The position numbers were made by a program, and so were the translations under genes. Of a stretch of DNA of 64,000 nt, positions 24,002 to 35,253 are shown piece by piece. Source of the stretch: Lachnospiraceae bacterium (GTDB lineage Bacteria > Bacillota > Clostridia > Lachnospirales > Lachnospiraceae); the NCBI GenBank assembly GCA_028696165.1, contig JAQVHQ010000003.1:1-64000 (forward strand), given 5' to 3'. Positions within the stretch are counted from its first letter, which is position 1; each line of letters opens with the position of its first letter. The notes under the pieces are model-generated. The model worked only from the letters and a program-made list of their open reading frames with translations. It was not told the origin of the DNA and searched no databases.

Positions 24002-24029
24002 AAAAGCACGTTCTGTTTGAACGCTTTTT
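24002..24029 (+). terminator. Terminator after trmD (second of two)
   Basis: AAAAGCaCGTTC (24002-24013) pairs with GAACGCTTTTT (24019-24029) around TGTTT. The A-run and T-run make it potentially bidirectional. The rest of the 358-bp gap holds the promoter at 24086 and no gene. Confidence 0.8.
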
Positions 24030-24085
24030 GTCATAAATACTGTCAAAAAGTGCACTGCCCCGGAATATATCACAAACAGATTGAA

Positions 24086-24114
24086 TTGACAAAGAAACCT
24101 TTTGTGCGTATAGT
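24086..24114 (+). promoter_or_regulatory. Sigma-A promoter of the glycoside operon
   Basis: TTGACA (24086-24091), 17 bp and TATAGT (24109-24114), about 160 bp before the FGGY kinase start. The long leader (24121-24272) shows no structure I can support. Confidence 0.75.
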
Positions 24115-24272
24115 TTAAATATAAAAAACTTTTTTGTGTAAATATTGTACGGAAATGCAGAGGGAATAGGACCGATAAGAACTTTCGACTAAACAGATTC
24201 ATATGCAGGAAGTCGCTATTAAAAACATTAGAAAATAATTTATGAAAATAAATCAAGTCGAAAGGATGAAAT

Positions 24273-25787
24273 ATGAAATATTTAATGGGAATTGATAACG
24301 GAGGAACATTCTCAAAAGCGGCATTATTTGACGAAGAAGGAAATCAGGTGGAGGTTGTTAGCGTGCCGACTATAACAATAACACCAAAACCGGGATTTAC
24401 AGAACGCGATATGAATGAACTGTGGGAAGTGAATGCATCCGCAATCCGACAGGTAATTGAAAAAAGTGAAATCAATCCTAAAGAAATTGCAGGGGTGTCC
24501 TTTTCGGGACATGGAAAAGGTCTTTATATGATTGATTCTGAAGGGAAACCTTCGTATAATGGTATATTATCAACGGATGCACGTGCATGGGAACAAGTGG
24601 AAAAATGGTATCAGGATGGAACGAATAAAAAAGTATATGAAAAGACCTTCCAGGAGATATTAGCAGTGCAGCCGGTTAGTCTTCTGGCCTGGTTTAAGGA
24701 AAACAAACCGGAAATATTGGAAAAGACAAAGTACATCTTTGCAGTAAAGGATTATATCCGTTATATGTTAACAGGAGAAGCCTACAGCGAATATACGGAC
24801 TGTTCAGGGTCTAATATGGTAAATTTAAAAAGTAAACAGCATGATAAGGAATTAATGAAATTATTCGGTCTGGAGGAATGTTATGATAAACTTCCGCCAC
24901 TGAGGTATTCATCAGATGTCTGCGGACATATAACGGAATCTGCAAGCAAAAAAACACTCCTTCCTGAAGGAATTCCGGTTGCAGCAGGTATGTTCGATGT
25001 GAATGCCTGCGGAATTGCCTCTGGTTTGTCTGATGAAAATCAGATGTGTATGATTGCAGGAACCTGGAGCATTAATGAATTTATCAAAAAAGAGCCGGTT
25101 ACAAATGGAACAGTTGATTTAAACTCCTTCTTTTGTATACCGGGATATTATCTTGTGGAGGAGAGCAGTCCCACATCTGCCGGCAATATGGAATGGTTTA
25201 TCCGTAATATAATGAGTTTTGAGCAAAAAGAGATAAAGGCAGAAGGCGGCTCTATTTATGATTTGACCAACGAGTGGGCTGCATCCATAGAACCTCAGGA
25301 TTGTAATGTTATTTTTCTGCCTTTTCTTAATGGTTCCAATGAGAGCCCATTAGCGAAAGGTACCTTTGTAGGTCTTACGGCATTTCACAATAAAAAATAT
25401 ATGCTTCGCGCAGTATATGAAGGCATTGTTTTTTCACATGTGACCCATGTGAAAAAACTGCTGAAAAACAGAGAAAAGCCAAAAAGTATTTGCCTCTCGG
25501 GAGGCGCAGCAAATTCAGATGTATGGGTTCAGATTTTTGCAGATGCACTTCAAATTCCCATTGATGTAATTGAGGATAAAGAGCTTGGTGCACAAGGCGC
25601 AGCTATGGCTGCAGGTATCGCAGCAGGAATATATAAAGATTATCAGGAGGCTATAAAGCACACAGTATCTATTACAAAAACCATAGAACCACGTCCGGAA
25701 TACAAGACTGTATACGAAGAAAAATATGCGACATATCGTGCAGTTGTCGAAGGATTGAACTGTGCCTGGAGTCACTTTAAAAATTAG
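24273..25787 (+). CDS. FGGY-family carbohydrate kinase (L-xylulokinase-like)
   Basis: A 504-residue two-domain sugar kinase. The N-terminal phosphate motif is GIDNGGTFSKAALFD, the sugar region has GVSFSGHGKGLY and LSTDARAWEQV, the second phosphate motif is IAGTWSINEF, and the adenosine region CLSGGAANSDVW. The spacing and motifs resemble E. coli LyxK more than RhaB. It phosphorylates a ketose or polyol, but the substrate is unknown; L-xylulose, L-fuculose and L-rhamnulose are all possible. It is the first gene of the operon, 15 bp before the AraC regulator, so kinase and regulator probably respond to the same sugar. Confidence 0.88.
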   Translation: MKYLMGIDNGGTFSKAALFDEEGNQVEVVSVPTITITPKPGFTERDMNELWEVNASAIRQVIEKSEINPKEIAGVSFSGHGKGLYMIDSEGKPSYNGILSTDARAWEQVEKWYQDGTNKKVYEKTFQEILAVQPVSLLAWFKENKPEILEKTKYIFAVKDYIRYMLTGEAYSEYTDCSGSNMVNLKSKQHDKELMKLFGLEECYDKLPPLRYSSDVCGHITESASKKTLLPEGIPVAAGMFDVNACGIASGLSDENQMCMIAGTWSINEFIKKEPVTNGTVDLNSFFCIPGYYLVEESSPTSAGNMEWFIRNIMSFEQKEIKAEGGSIYDLTNEWAASIEPQDCNVIFLPFLNGSNESPLAKGTFVGLTAFHNKKYMLRAVYEGIVFSHVTHVKKLLKNREKPKSICLSGGAANSDVWVQIFADALQIPIDVIEDKELGAQGAAMAAGIAAGIYKDYQEAIKHTVSITKTIEPRPEYKTVYEEKYATYRAVVEGLNCAWSHFKN

Positions 25788-25802
25788 CACTAAGGAGATC
25801 GG

Positions 25803-27005
25803 ATGTATATGTACAATAGGAAGTTTACACTAGAGCGGTTGGAAAGGCTTTGGGGTATTGGTATTATGGAAGTTCAGGAGGATAATTTGCCTGAAATAGA
25901 GAAAAGTGAACACCATAATCCCCTGTATCATTCGGAAGAATTGCGGGAACTTTTGATTTCAGGTGCAAAAAAGCAGGAAATACCATTCCTGTTTCAAGAT
26001 TCATTTGGAGTGATTTTTGGCAGTATGAGATGTAAAAAAGAAACATTCCTAATTGGACCGATGTGTATTAGAATGCTGGATCGTGTAGAATTGCATAGAT
26101 TTTATCGGAAATATAAAGTGGATGAAACACTGGAAAAACGTTTGAAAAAATTCACACTTTCGGAGATACTTGATATAGTGGAAGCACTTGCCAATGAACT
26201 GCTTCAAGTAGAATATTCGGATACAGAGTTGTTATATGAAAATCATCTTGCAAAGGATACAAAGGATGAAGATAAGCAGGAAAAAATTGTTTTTGATTTA
26301 AAAGAAGGAGATGAGGAACTATATCATCATACCTATATTGAAGAACGAAAACTTTTGGACAGCATCCGGGAGGGTCGTGCTGAAGATGCACTGACCTATT
26401 CAAGAAATATGGATGCTGATTTAGGCAAACTATCAGCAAAGGAATTAAATCATTGGAAAAATGCAGCGATTGTGGCTATCACTCTTTGCACCAGAGCTGC
26501 TATCGATGGAGGAATCTCTCCTTCTATTGCATATAAAATCAGTGACTTTTATATTCAAAAGAGTGATGGGTGTACGGATATTGCCCAGACTATTAAATAT
26601 CGGGATCACGCAGTGGAAGAACTTACGAATCAAGTACAAAGAAAGATGAGTCGAAAGACTTCCAGTTATGTGGAACGATGCAAAGAGTATGTGGAAAAAC
26701 ATTATAAAGAGAAGCTTTATCTCACGGATATAGCAGAGCAGTTGGGTTTGAGTGAAACATATCTTTCACGCTTGTTTAAACAGGAAACAGGTGAGCAGCT
26801 ACAGAACTATATAGTGGATGTTAGATTGGAACGTGCAGCAAACTTATTGAAATATTCAGATGAATCTATTTCTAATATTGCTGAGTATGTAAATTTTCCA
26901 AGTCAAAGTTATATGGGCAAACTTTTTCGGGAGAAGTTTCAGCTTTCGCCAAAAAAATATAGAGAGCTCTATGCTCCTAGGGAATATTTTGGACAGAGAA
27001 TATAA
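25803..27005 (+). CDS. AraC-family transcriptional regulator
   Basis: A 400-residue regulator. The C-terminal ~100 residues are a double HTH of the AraC type (ITDIAEQLGLSETYLSRLFK-like, then ISNIAEYVNFPSQSYMGKLFREK and SPKKYREL). The N-terminal ~280 residues form a helical sensor with no named domain that I recognise. ATG 25803 follows AAGGAG; an ATG at 25809 is an alternative. It is likely the activator of the transporter-to-reductase genes that follow after a 176-bp gap. Confidence 0.9.
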   Translation: MYMYNRKFTLERLERLWGIGIMEVQEDNLPEIEKSEHHNPLYHSEELRELLISGAKKQEIPFLFQDSFGVIFGSMRCKKETFLIGPMCIRMLDRVELHRFYRKYKVDETLEKRLKKFTLSEILDIVEALANELLQVEYSDTELLYENHLAKDTKDEDKQEKIVFDLKEGDEELYHHTYIEERKLLDSIREGRAEDALTYSRNMDADLGKLSAKELNHWKNAAIVAITLCTRAAIDGGISPSIAYKISDFYIQKSDGCTDIAQTIKYRDHAVEELTNQVQRKMSRKTSSYVERCKEYVEKHYKEKLYLTDIAEQLGLSETYLSRLFKQETGEQLQNYIVDVRLERAANLLKYSDESISNIAEYVNFPSQSYMGKLFREKFQLSPKKYRELYAPREYFGQRI

Positions 27006-27127
27006 GAAGGTTTATGTAACATTAAGTTAAGCGTGAAAAGTATGCCTAAAAAGAATGACAAGAAAAATACAAAAAGAACAAATTAAAGATATAAAGTCTA
27101 AACAAAACATTATATTATAAAGATACC

Positions 27128-27145
27128 AAAAACGCATGCGGTTTC
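27128..27145. promoter_or_regulatory. Possible operator before the symporter gene
   Basis: AAAACGCATGCGGTTTC contains the self-complementary CGCATGCG flanked by A and T runs, 37 bp before the transporter ATG. It resembles a regulator half-site pair, perhaps for the AraC protein; no -35/-10 pair nearby is convincing. Confidence 0.35.
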
Positions 27146-27181
27146 GAAGATAAAAATTGTCTAAAGAGAAGGAGAAATATA

Positions 27182-28597
27182 ATGTTTAGTTTAGCGACAA
27201 AACACAATGATCCTAATGCAAAGTTAGGGTGGGGAGAGCGAATTGGATACGGCAGCGGCGGTTTCGCTTTCAATATGATCAATGGAATTATTGGTTCGTT
27301 TCTTACAATTTACTTTACATCAGCAGTTGGATTAAATGCAGGTGTTGTTGCATCTATTTTTGCAATATCAAAATTACTTGATGGAGTCTCAGATTTAATT
27401 GTTGGACGTTTAGTAGATCGTACAAAATCAAAACTTGGTAAAGGACGTTCATGGTTAATAAGAATGTGTATTCCATTTGCAATTACAACTATGCTGCTGT
27501 TTTATGTACCAACCAATATTCCACAAATGGCACAATATGTATATGTTTTTCTTATGTATAATATTGTAAATGCAGTATGCTTAACAGGTATGATTGTTCC
27601 ATATTATTCTATGATTTCTTTGATAACTGGAAATTCATATGAGCGCGGATTCCTTGGAAATATACAGCAGATTTTTCAGACATTAGGAAATGTACTTGTG
27701 AATTCAACATTTGTTGTACTGCTGACTAAATTTACTGATAGCACGAAGACATTGTATACACAGCGTGCATTTACGATGACGATGTTAATCTATTGTGTGG
27801 CAATGGTAATTGTATCCTTGTTCTGTGTATTTAGTACCAAAGAACGTGTAACAGACAGCGTGAAAACAACGGATGAATCGAACGAAAAGAAACAAGACAG
27901 TAATGCTATGGAAACAGTAAAAGCACTGCTTACTAACAAATACTGGGTATTTATGACAATTGCAAACTTTATTATCTTTTTTGTGATTATAATGTTCTCT
28001 GTTGGTACAGTATTCTACTGTCAGTATGTGATGAAGGATATGGGGAAATACAGCCTAATGTCCAATGCTATCTCAGTTGCACAGTTTGCAATTATGTTTG
28101 CAACACCATTGTTTATGAAGAAAGTTGGTAAAAGTAAAGTTTATACAGTAGGTATGGCTGTTATGGCACTTGGATTCCTGGGATCTGGATTATATACGGG
28201 ATCAAATACAGTAATTATGGTTTTACTAAATGCATTAAAAGGCGGTGGATGTGGTATGGCCGGAGGAATGGCGCTTGGAATGGTTGCTGATACTGTTGCT
28301 TATGGAAAACTGAAAACCGGAATTGATACAGTTGGTATGGGAAATGCTGGTATATCCGCAGCACAAAAGGTTGGATTGGGACTTGGAACTGCAGTATTCG
28401 GATGGGTTACAGCAGCAGCCGGGTATGACGGAGCATTGGATGCACAAGGAATTGCACAGCCGGAAGCAGTTACAGCAGCAATTAACTTTCTTTATAGCTG
28501 GCTGCCATTCATATTATCAATCATTGTTTTTGTGATTATGCTGTTCTTTTATCATTGCGAAAGTGATTTAAAAAAGATGCAAAAGGAAAGTAACTGA
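27182..28597 (+). CDS. GPH-family sugar:cation symporter
   Basis: A 471-residue transporter with about 12 membrane helices. It belongs to the glycoside-pentoside-hexuronide:cation group: IGYGSGGFAFNM near the start and KLLDGVSDLIVGRLVDRTKS after helix 2 are signatures, and VADTVAYGKLKTG is the later repeat. Uptake by this type leaves the substrate unphosphorylated, which fits the ROK kinase in the same operon. It follows the AraC gene and is separated from the esterase by a long hairpin. Substrate not determinable; a glycoside is suggested by the hydrolases. Confidence 0.92.
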   Translation: MFSLATKHNDPNAKLGWGERIGYGSGGFAFNMINGIIGSFLTIYFTSAVGLNAGVVASIFAISKLLDGVSDLIVGRLVDRTKSKLGKGRSWLIRMCIPFAITTMLLFYVPTNIPQMAQYVYVFLMYNIVNAVCLTGMIVPYYSMISLITGNSYERGFLGNIQQIFQTLGNVLVNSTFVVLLTKFTDSTKTLYTQRAFTMTMLIYCVAMVIVSLFCVFSTKERVTDSVKTTDESNEKKQDSNAMETVKALLTNKYWVFMTIANFIIFFVIIMFSVGTVFYCQYVMKDMGKYSLMSNAISVAQFAIMFATPLFMKKVGKSKVYTVGMAVMALGFLGSGLYTGSNTVIMVLLNALKGGGCGMAGGMALGMVADTVAYGKLKTGIDTVGMGNAGISAAQKVGLGLGTAVFGWVTAAAGYDGALDAQGIAQPEAVTAAINFLYSWLPFILSIIVFVIMLFFYHCESDLKKMQKESN

Positions 28598-28615
28598 TAG
28601 CTAGAATATTGTGAG

Positions 28616-28657
28616 TTGAAATTGCCCTTTACAAGTAATTGTAATGGGCAGTTTCAA
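28616..28657 (+). other. Long intercistronic hairpin after the symporter gene
   Basis: TTGAAA-t-TGCCC-tt-TACAA-GTAA-TTGTA-at-GGGCA-g-TTTCAA folds into one long stem (28616-28657). It lacks a T-run, so it is more likely a processing or stability site than a terminator. It may make transporter RNA differ in amount from the hydrolase RNA. Confidence 0.7.
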
Positions 28658-28673
28658 TAAAGAGAGGTAGTAT

Positions 28674-30188
28674 ATGGAATCCAAATTACAAGTGAATCAA
28701 ATTTTTTCAAATAATATGATATTGCAGCGGGATAAACAGATTACCGTGTGGGGATATTGCAAAAAGGATGCCAAAGTACAAGTTAAAATTAATTGTGTAA
28801 ATGTATATGCAGCAGTTGAAGGGACATCATGGAGTGCTGTATTACCACCTATGAAAGCTGTAGAAAGTACCAGTATGGTGAAAGTATCAGAAGATGAGAA
28901 AATTAATATTGAGAATGTCGGGATTGGGGATGTATGGCTGGCAGGCGGTCAATCTAATATGGAGTTTTATATGCGCTATGATGCAGATTATAAAACTGAA
29001 GTTGATCTGTGTGAAAACAGCAATATTCGGTTCTATGATGTTCCGGAAATATGCTACGTCGGTCAGAACGAGGATTTTGATTATTCCAGAATGGGTTATT
29101 GGAGAGAATGTAATCGAGAGAATTTAGAATATTATTCAGCAGCTGCATACTATTTTGCAAAAAATCTTCAAGCAGATTTAAGTGTACCAATTGGCATTAT
29201 AGGGTGTAATCGCGGAGATTCAGTAAGTATAGCATGGATGCCTGAAAAAACCGCATTAATACATGGAAAGATATGGATTGACGAATTTAGACAGAAATGT
29301 GGTGACCAATCTGTTGAAACATGGATAGATTTATGTCGAAAAAATCCTATGATGGATCGTGGAAACCCATTTGCAGATGTGATATCAGATGAATTATTAT
29401 ATGGAATATCTTATGAAAAACAAGAAGAAATCATGGCAGAAATACCGGAAGAAATGGAAAATCATGCGGGACCGGATATGAAGAATCGTCCAGGAGCGTT
29501 GTATGAATGTATGTTGGAAACAATCAAAAATATTAAAATAAAAGGTGTTATATGGTATCAAGGTGAAAGTGATGTGATTCACGCAGAAACCTACAAAGGA
29601 TTGATCGCGGATTTGATTGATTGCTGGCGTGAAAGTTTTGGTGAAGATATTCCGTTTATAATGGCACAACTTGCGCCATTGGGACAGTGGATGGGATGCT
29701 TAGGAACGGATTTCCCAATTATTAGAGACGCACAAAGAACCGTCAGCTTGGAAAAAGAACAGGTATATATGATTTCTACCTCAGATGTGGGACTGCGCTA
29801 TGATATTCATCCCAAAAAGAAAAAACTAGTGGGAGAACGATTTGCGTTATGTGCCAGAGAACATACTTATGGAGAAAAAGTTTTATCTGATGCACCTGTA
29901 GGTGTTAGAGCAGAACGAGTAGATGATATAATTATTATTCATTTTGATAATACAGGAACAGGTTTACATTTTAGAGAAGAAAGCGAAAACATGTTGTATG
30001 TTAATAACGTGTTATATGATCAGGAAAATTTCACCATTGAGAATAATCGATTATTAGTATCATTAAAGAATATGGAAAACAAATCGAAAAAAATCAGAAT
30101 TGAATTTGCTCAGAGTGATTACTATAAAGTAAATGTGTACAATAGTGCAGATATACCAGCAATACCCTTTGTGTGCAATGTAGAATAA
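28674..30188 (+). CDS. Sialate O-acetylesterase-like carbohydrate acetylesterase (SGNH)
   Basis: A 504-residue SGNH-type esterase. The nucleophile Ser is in LAGGQSNMEF, and VIWYQGESDV carries the oxyanion-side Gly/Glu motif. SDVGLRYDIHPKKK near residue 370 holds the catalytic Asp-x-x-His pair. An N-terminal beta domain (1-~80) and a C-terminal beta region frame it. There is no signal peptide, so it acts in the cytoplasm. In the operon it would remove acetyl groups from an imported glycoside. The family name comes from sialic acid work, but no sialic acid gene is nearby. Confidence 0.87.
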   Translation: MESKLQVNQIFSNNMILQRDKQITVWGYCKKDAKVQVKINCVNVYAAVEGTSWSAVLPPMKAVESTSMVKVSEDEKINIENVGIGDVWLAGGQSNMEFYMRYDADYKTEVDLCENSNIRFYDVPEICYVGQNEDFDYSRMGYWRECNRENLEYYSAAAYYFAKNLQADLSVPIGIIGCNRGDSVSIAWMPEKTALIHGKIWIDEFRQKCGDQSVETWIDLCRKNPMMDRGNPFADVISDELLYGISYEKQEEIMAEIPEEMENHAGPDMKNRPGALYECMLETIKNIKIKGVIWYQGESDVIHAETYKGLIADLIDCWRESFGEDIPFIMAQLAPLGQWMGCLGTDFPIIRDAQRTVSLEKEQVYMISTSDVGLRYDIHPKKKKLVGERFALCAREHTYGEKVLSDAPVGVRAERVDDIIIIHFDNTGTGLHFREESENMLYVNNVLYDQENFTIENNRLLVSLKNMENKSKKIRIEFAQSDYYKVNVYNSADIPAIPFVCNVE

Positions 30189-30215
30189 GAATGAATTGAA
30201 AGTGATGGGAATTAT

Positions 30216-32984
30216 ATGAAAATTGTAAATGTAAAAATAAATGGAATCAAAAATCCAATTGGTCATCTGATGGAAAAAATCAGTCTTTCATGGAAAGTTA
30301 TAGAGACTAAAGGAATAAATCAAAAAAATGTAAAAATAGAAGTGTCAAAGGATTCCGATTTTAAAACGATTCTTTTTCAAAAAGAGGATGAAAATCTGAT
30401 TCAAACTGGCGAAATCATTGATATAAAACAGGAACCCTGTACCAGATACTATATTCGTGTGACGGTCATTACAGATTTAGATGAAACAGCAGTTAGTGAG
30501 ACTGCTTACTTTGAGACTGCAAAGATTGAAGAAGAATGGTCAGGAAACTGGATTACTACCGAAGAAGCTGACACTTTCCATCCTGTGTTTATAAAATCAT
30601 TTTTAACAGAAAAGAAAATAGTTTCCGCCAGACTCTATATTTCCGGGCTAGGACTTTTTACGGCTATTTTAAATAATAAAAAGGTTGGAGAGGAAGTGCT
30701 GACACCTTACTACAGTAATTACCATGAAGAAATTCAATATCTTACTTATGATATCACGGATGATCTCAGTTATGAAAAAGCAGAAAATAAATTGGAGATA
30801 TCCCTTGGAAATGGGTGGTATAAAGGACGTTTTGGACTTGGCGGTGGACCAACAGAAAATTTTGGCAATAGATTTCAAATGATTGCAGATATTCGACTGA
30901 CCTATGAAGATGGAACAGTGAAAACCATAGGAACCGATGAAACCTGGCAATATTATGGTTCAGATACAGAAAACAGCGATTTGTATGATGGGGAAGTGCT
31001 TAATCATTTACTATGGAATGGCAAAGATAATGTAATTAAGAATGCCGTGTTGACAGATGCTAAAGGAAGTTTAATACCTCGTTACAGCCTTCCGGTGTTA
31101 GAAATGGAAGAACTTGCAGTCAAAGAAATCATTCATACATCGGCAGGGGAAACAGTGCTTGATTTTGGACAAAACTTTGCAGGCTACGTGGCTTTTAAGT
31201 CAAATCAGCCAATGGGAAATAAAATTATTCTTGATTTTGGAGAAATCCTTCAGCATGGTAATTTTTATAATGAAAACTACCGCTCTGCAAAATCACAGTT
31301 TGTATATATTTCGGATGGAAGAGCAGAGATAGTAAAACCACAGTTTACCTATTTTGGTTTTCGATATGTGAGAGTAACAGGATGGGAAGGAGATATAAAA
31401 GCAGAAGATTTCATTGGAAAAGTGCTATATTCCCAGATGGAGGTGACCGGACATATAGAAACCGGACATAAAGGCGTAAACCAGCTGTTTTCCAATACCA
31501 TGTGGGGACAGAAGTCTAACTCGATTGATTTCCCTACGGATTGTCCACAGAGAGATGAGAGACTTGGATGGACGGGAGATGCACAGGTGTTTTCCGGTAC
31601 AGCCAGCTATAATATGGATACCGCAGCATTCTATAACAAATTCATACATGACCTTAGAACCGAGCAGAATAAGTTTGATGGAATACTTCCAGGTGTGATT
31701 CCGGTGTTGGACCCAAGCGGACCAATCTACAGCAGCATATGGGGAGATATTGCAACATTCCTTCCAACTGTATTGTTTGAACACTTTGGTGACCGTTCGG
31801 CATTGGAAATGTATTATCCTATGATGAAAGACTGGGTTGATAAAATCACAAAAGATGATAAGGCAAGAGGACAGAAGTATCTCTATGATTTTGGAAATCA
31901 GCTGGGAGACTGGCTGGCATTAGATGGACGTACAGAACAGAGTATGAAGGGTGGAACAGATGATTATTATATCGGTTCCTGCTATTATGCCATGTCAGTA
32001 GAAAAAACTGCGGATGCTGCAAAGGCTCTTGGGTTTGTTGAAGACGAAGTCTATTATCGTGATTTGTATGAGAAAATCCGTGAAGCTGTTATCAGGGAGT
32101 ATTTCTCAGAGACAGGCAGACTGTGTATTGATACACAGACGGGATATATTGTGGCTCTTTACAGTGGGATTTATAAAGCAAAAGAGAAAATCATAGAAGG
32201 GTTAAAGAGCAGGTTATATAAAGATTGTTATAAACTAAAAGGCGGTTTTGTAGGAGCACCTATTATGTGCCGTGTTATGGCAGAAAATGGTCTGGAAGAG
32301 GAAGCATTTTATTTCTTACTGCAGGATGGATATCCAGGCTGGATGCATTGCATCAATCTTGGTGCAACCACAATCTGGGAGAGATGGAATTCTGTATTGG
32401 ACAATGGACTTATAAGCGGTACTATGATGAATTCTCTAAATCACTATTCCTTCGGTTCTGTTGTGGAATACCTGTACCGCGATGTGGCTGGATTAAAACC
32501 ACTGGAACCGGGATTTAAAAAAGCACTGATTACTCATCTTATGAACCAGAAATTAAAATTCATGAAAACTTCCTATGAATCCGTATACGGAACTTATCGT
32601 GTAGAATGGGAAATAAGAAAAAATGGAAAAGTACATGTTTTGATTGAAGTTCCATTTGGATGCAGCGCTGTTATTGGTCTTCCGTTCTATGAGGGCGAGG
32701 TAGAAGAAGTGAAAACTGGAATTTATGAATATGACTATACACCAACTACCGATTTACGTTCGTTATATACAAGAAAGACATTATTTAAAGACATGATGCA
32801 GAATCCAAAAGCCTTAGAGATTATTGACCGCATTTCTCCATTGCTGCAGCACTTTTTAGGAAGCGGTGATGAGGAATTTCTTCATGAAAGTCTGGCTACT
32901 TTAGAAGGGATGTCCTTCCTTGGATTTTCACCACAGATGGTAGAGGAACTGACTATGGAATTAACCAGATTAGAAGAGGAGTAA
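30216..32984 (+). CDS. Alpha-L-rhamnosidase (GH78), cytoplasmic
   Basis: A 922-residue GH78 enzyme. The domain order is an N-terminal fibronectin-like and beta-sandwich part (1-~330), then an (alpha/alpha)6 barrel (~400-770) and a C-terminal beta domain. The catalytic region DCPQRDERLGWTGDAQ holds the general acid cluster, and GATTIWERWNS carries the later Glu. About 80 extra residues follow the usual end. No signal peptide is present, so it works inside the cell on imported substrate. It frees L-rhamnose, which the microcompartment at 3144-16668 could ferment. It is flanked by the esterase and the MBL hydrolase, with a five-base gap to the latter. Confidence 0.93.
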   Translation: MKIVNVKINGIKNPIGHLMEKISLSWKVIETKGINQKNVKIEVSKDSDFKTILFQKEDENLIQTGEIIDIKQEPCTRYYIRVTVITDLDETAVSETAYFETAKIEEEWSGNWITTEEADTFHPVFIKSFLTEKKIVSARLYISGLGLFTAILNNKKVGEEVLTPYYSNYHEEIQYLTYDITDDLSYEKAENKLEISLGNGWYKGRFGLGGGPTENFGNRFQMIADIRLTYEDGTVKTIGTDETWQYYGSDTENSDLYDGEVLNHLLWNGKDNVIKNAVLTDAKGSLIPRYSLPVLEMEELAVKEIIHTSAGETVLDFGQNFAGYVAFKSNQPMGNKIILDFGEILQHGNFYNENYRSAKSQFVYISDGRAEIVKPQFTYFGFRYVRVTGWEGDIKAEDFIGKVLYSQMEVTGHIETGHKGVNQLFSNTMWGQKSNSIDFPTDCPQRDERLGWTGDAQVFSGTASYNMDTAAFYNKFIHDLRTEQNKFDGILPGVIPVLDPSGPIYSSIWGDIATFLPTVLFEHFGDRSALEMYYPMMKDWVDKITKDDKARGQKYLYDFGNQLGDWLALDGRTEQSMKGGTDDYYIGSCYYAMSVEKTADAAKALGFVEDEVYYRDLYEKIREAVIREYFSETGRLCIDTQTGYIVALYSGIYKAKEKIIEGLKSRLYKDCYKLKGGFVGAPIMCRVMAENGLEEEAFYFLLQDGYPGWMHCINLGATTIWERWNSVLDNGLISGTMMNSLNHYSFGSVVEYLYRDVAGLKPLEPGFKKALITHLMNQKLKFMKTSYESVYGTYRVEWEIRKNGKVHVLIEVPFGCSAVIGLPFYEGEVEEVKTGIYEYDYTPTTDLRSLYTRKTLFKDMMQNPKALEIIDRISPLLQHFLGSGDEEFLHESLATLEGMSFLGFSPQMVEELTMELTRLEEE

Positions 32985-32988
32985 GAAT

Positions 32989-33834
32989 ATGAATTATTAT
33001 ACAAGTGAAAAAATCAACGAAAATCTTACTTTGATACGCAGCATTTCAGGAGAACTGATGTATCTTTTGGAGAGCGAAGATTCCTGTGCACTCATTGACA
33101 GCTGTGTAGGTGTAGGACATCTGAAGGCTTATGTAGAAACCTTGACAGATAAACCGGTCACTCTATTTTTAACCCATGGACATATTGACCATGCTATGGG
33201 TGCGCCTGATTTTGAGAAGGTCTATATGAATCATAAGGATATTCCTTTATATCAAAGTCAGTGCTCTGTCGAGGAACGAAAAGGATATGTGATGGGGTGT
33301 GCCGGAGTAGATGTCGCACAGCAGTTTAAAGACGAAGATTATACGAAGGTACAGCCAGACAAAGAATTCGAAAATCTGCAGGACGGCGATACTTTTAAAA
33401 TTGGAGATTTTCATCTGGACTGTTATGAATTCCCGGGACATACGCCCGGTGCAGTAGTATTTTTGATTCGGGAAATGGGTATTTTGATTCTGGGAGATGC
33501 CTGTAATAATTCTACATTTGTATTTGACGAAAACAGTGCACCATTAGATATCTATCGTGAGAACGTTATATTTAACAACAATCGTTTAAAAGGAAAATAT
33601 ACCAGGGTATTTTTATCCCATCATGATATGGAGACAGATACACAGATTATGGAGAATGTGATTACAGTCTGTGACGAGGCATTAGCAGGAAAAGCGGATG
33701 ATCTCCCTTTCGAATTTATGGGAATGAAAGCATATATTGCAAAAAAATGCAATGAGCGTTTCCAAAGAGAAGATGGAAAAAGCGGCAATATTATATATAA
33801 CAAAACAAAACTTCATCAATCAGGAGGTAAATAG
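32989..33834 (+). CDS. MBL-fold metallo-hydrolase
   Basis: A 281-residue metallo-beta-lactamase-fold protein. The metal motif is THGHIDHAMG (HxHxDH), with later ligands in FPGHTPGAV, LILGDACN and FLSHHDM. Members include lactonases, thioesterases and glyoxalase II. Its place between the rhamnosidase and the GH1 gene, with four-base and zero-base gaps, means it belongs to the pathway, perhaps opening a lactone or ester on the aglycone. The substrate is unknown. Confidence 0.85.
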   Translation: MNYYTSEKINENLTLIRSISGELMYLLESEDSCALIDSCVGVGHLKAYVETLTDKPVTLFLTHGHIDHAMGAPDFEKVYMNHKDIPLYQSQCSVEERKGYVMGCAGVDVAQQFKDEDYTKVQPDKEFENLQDGDTFKIGDFHLDCYEFPGHTPGAVVFLIREMGILILGDACNNSTFVFDENSAPLDIYRENVIFNNNRLKGKYTRVFLSHHDMETDTQIMENVITVCDEALAGKADDLPFEFMGMKAYIAKKCNERFQREDGKSGNIIYNKTKLHQSGGK

Positions 33835-35244
<1,410 letters not shown>

Positions 35245-35253
35245 GGAGGACAT

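Noticed and set aside
24273..25787. Calling the FGGY kinase a rhamnulokinase because of the nearby rhamnosidase
   Set aside because: Its motifs are closer to L-xylulokinase; substrate left open.
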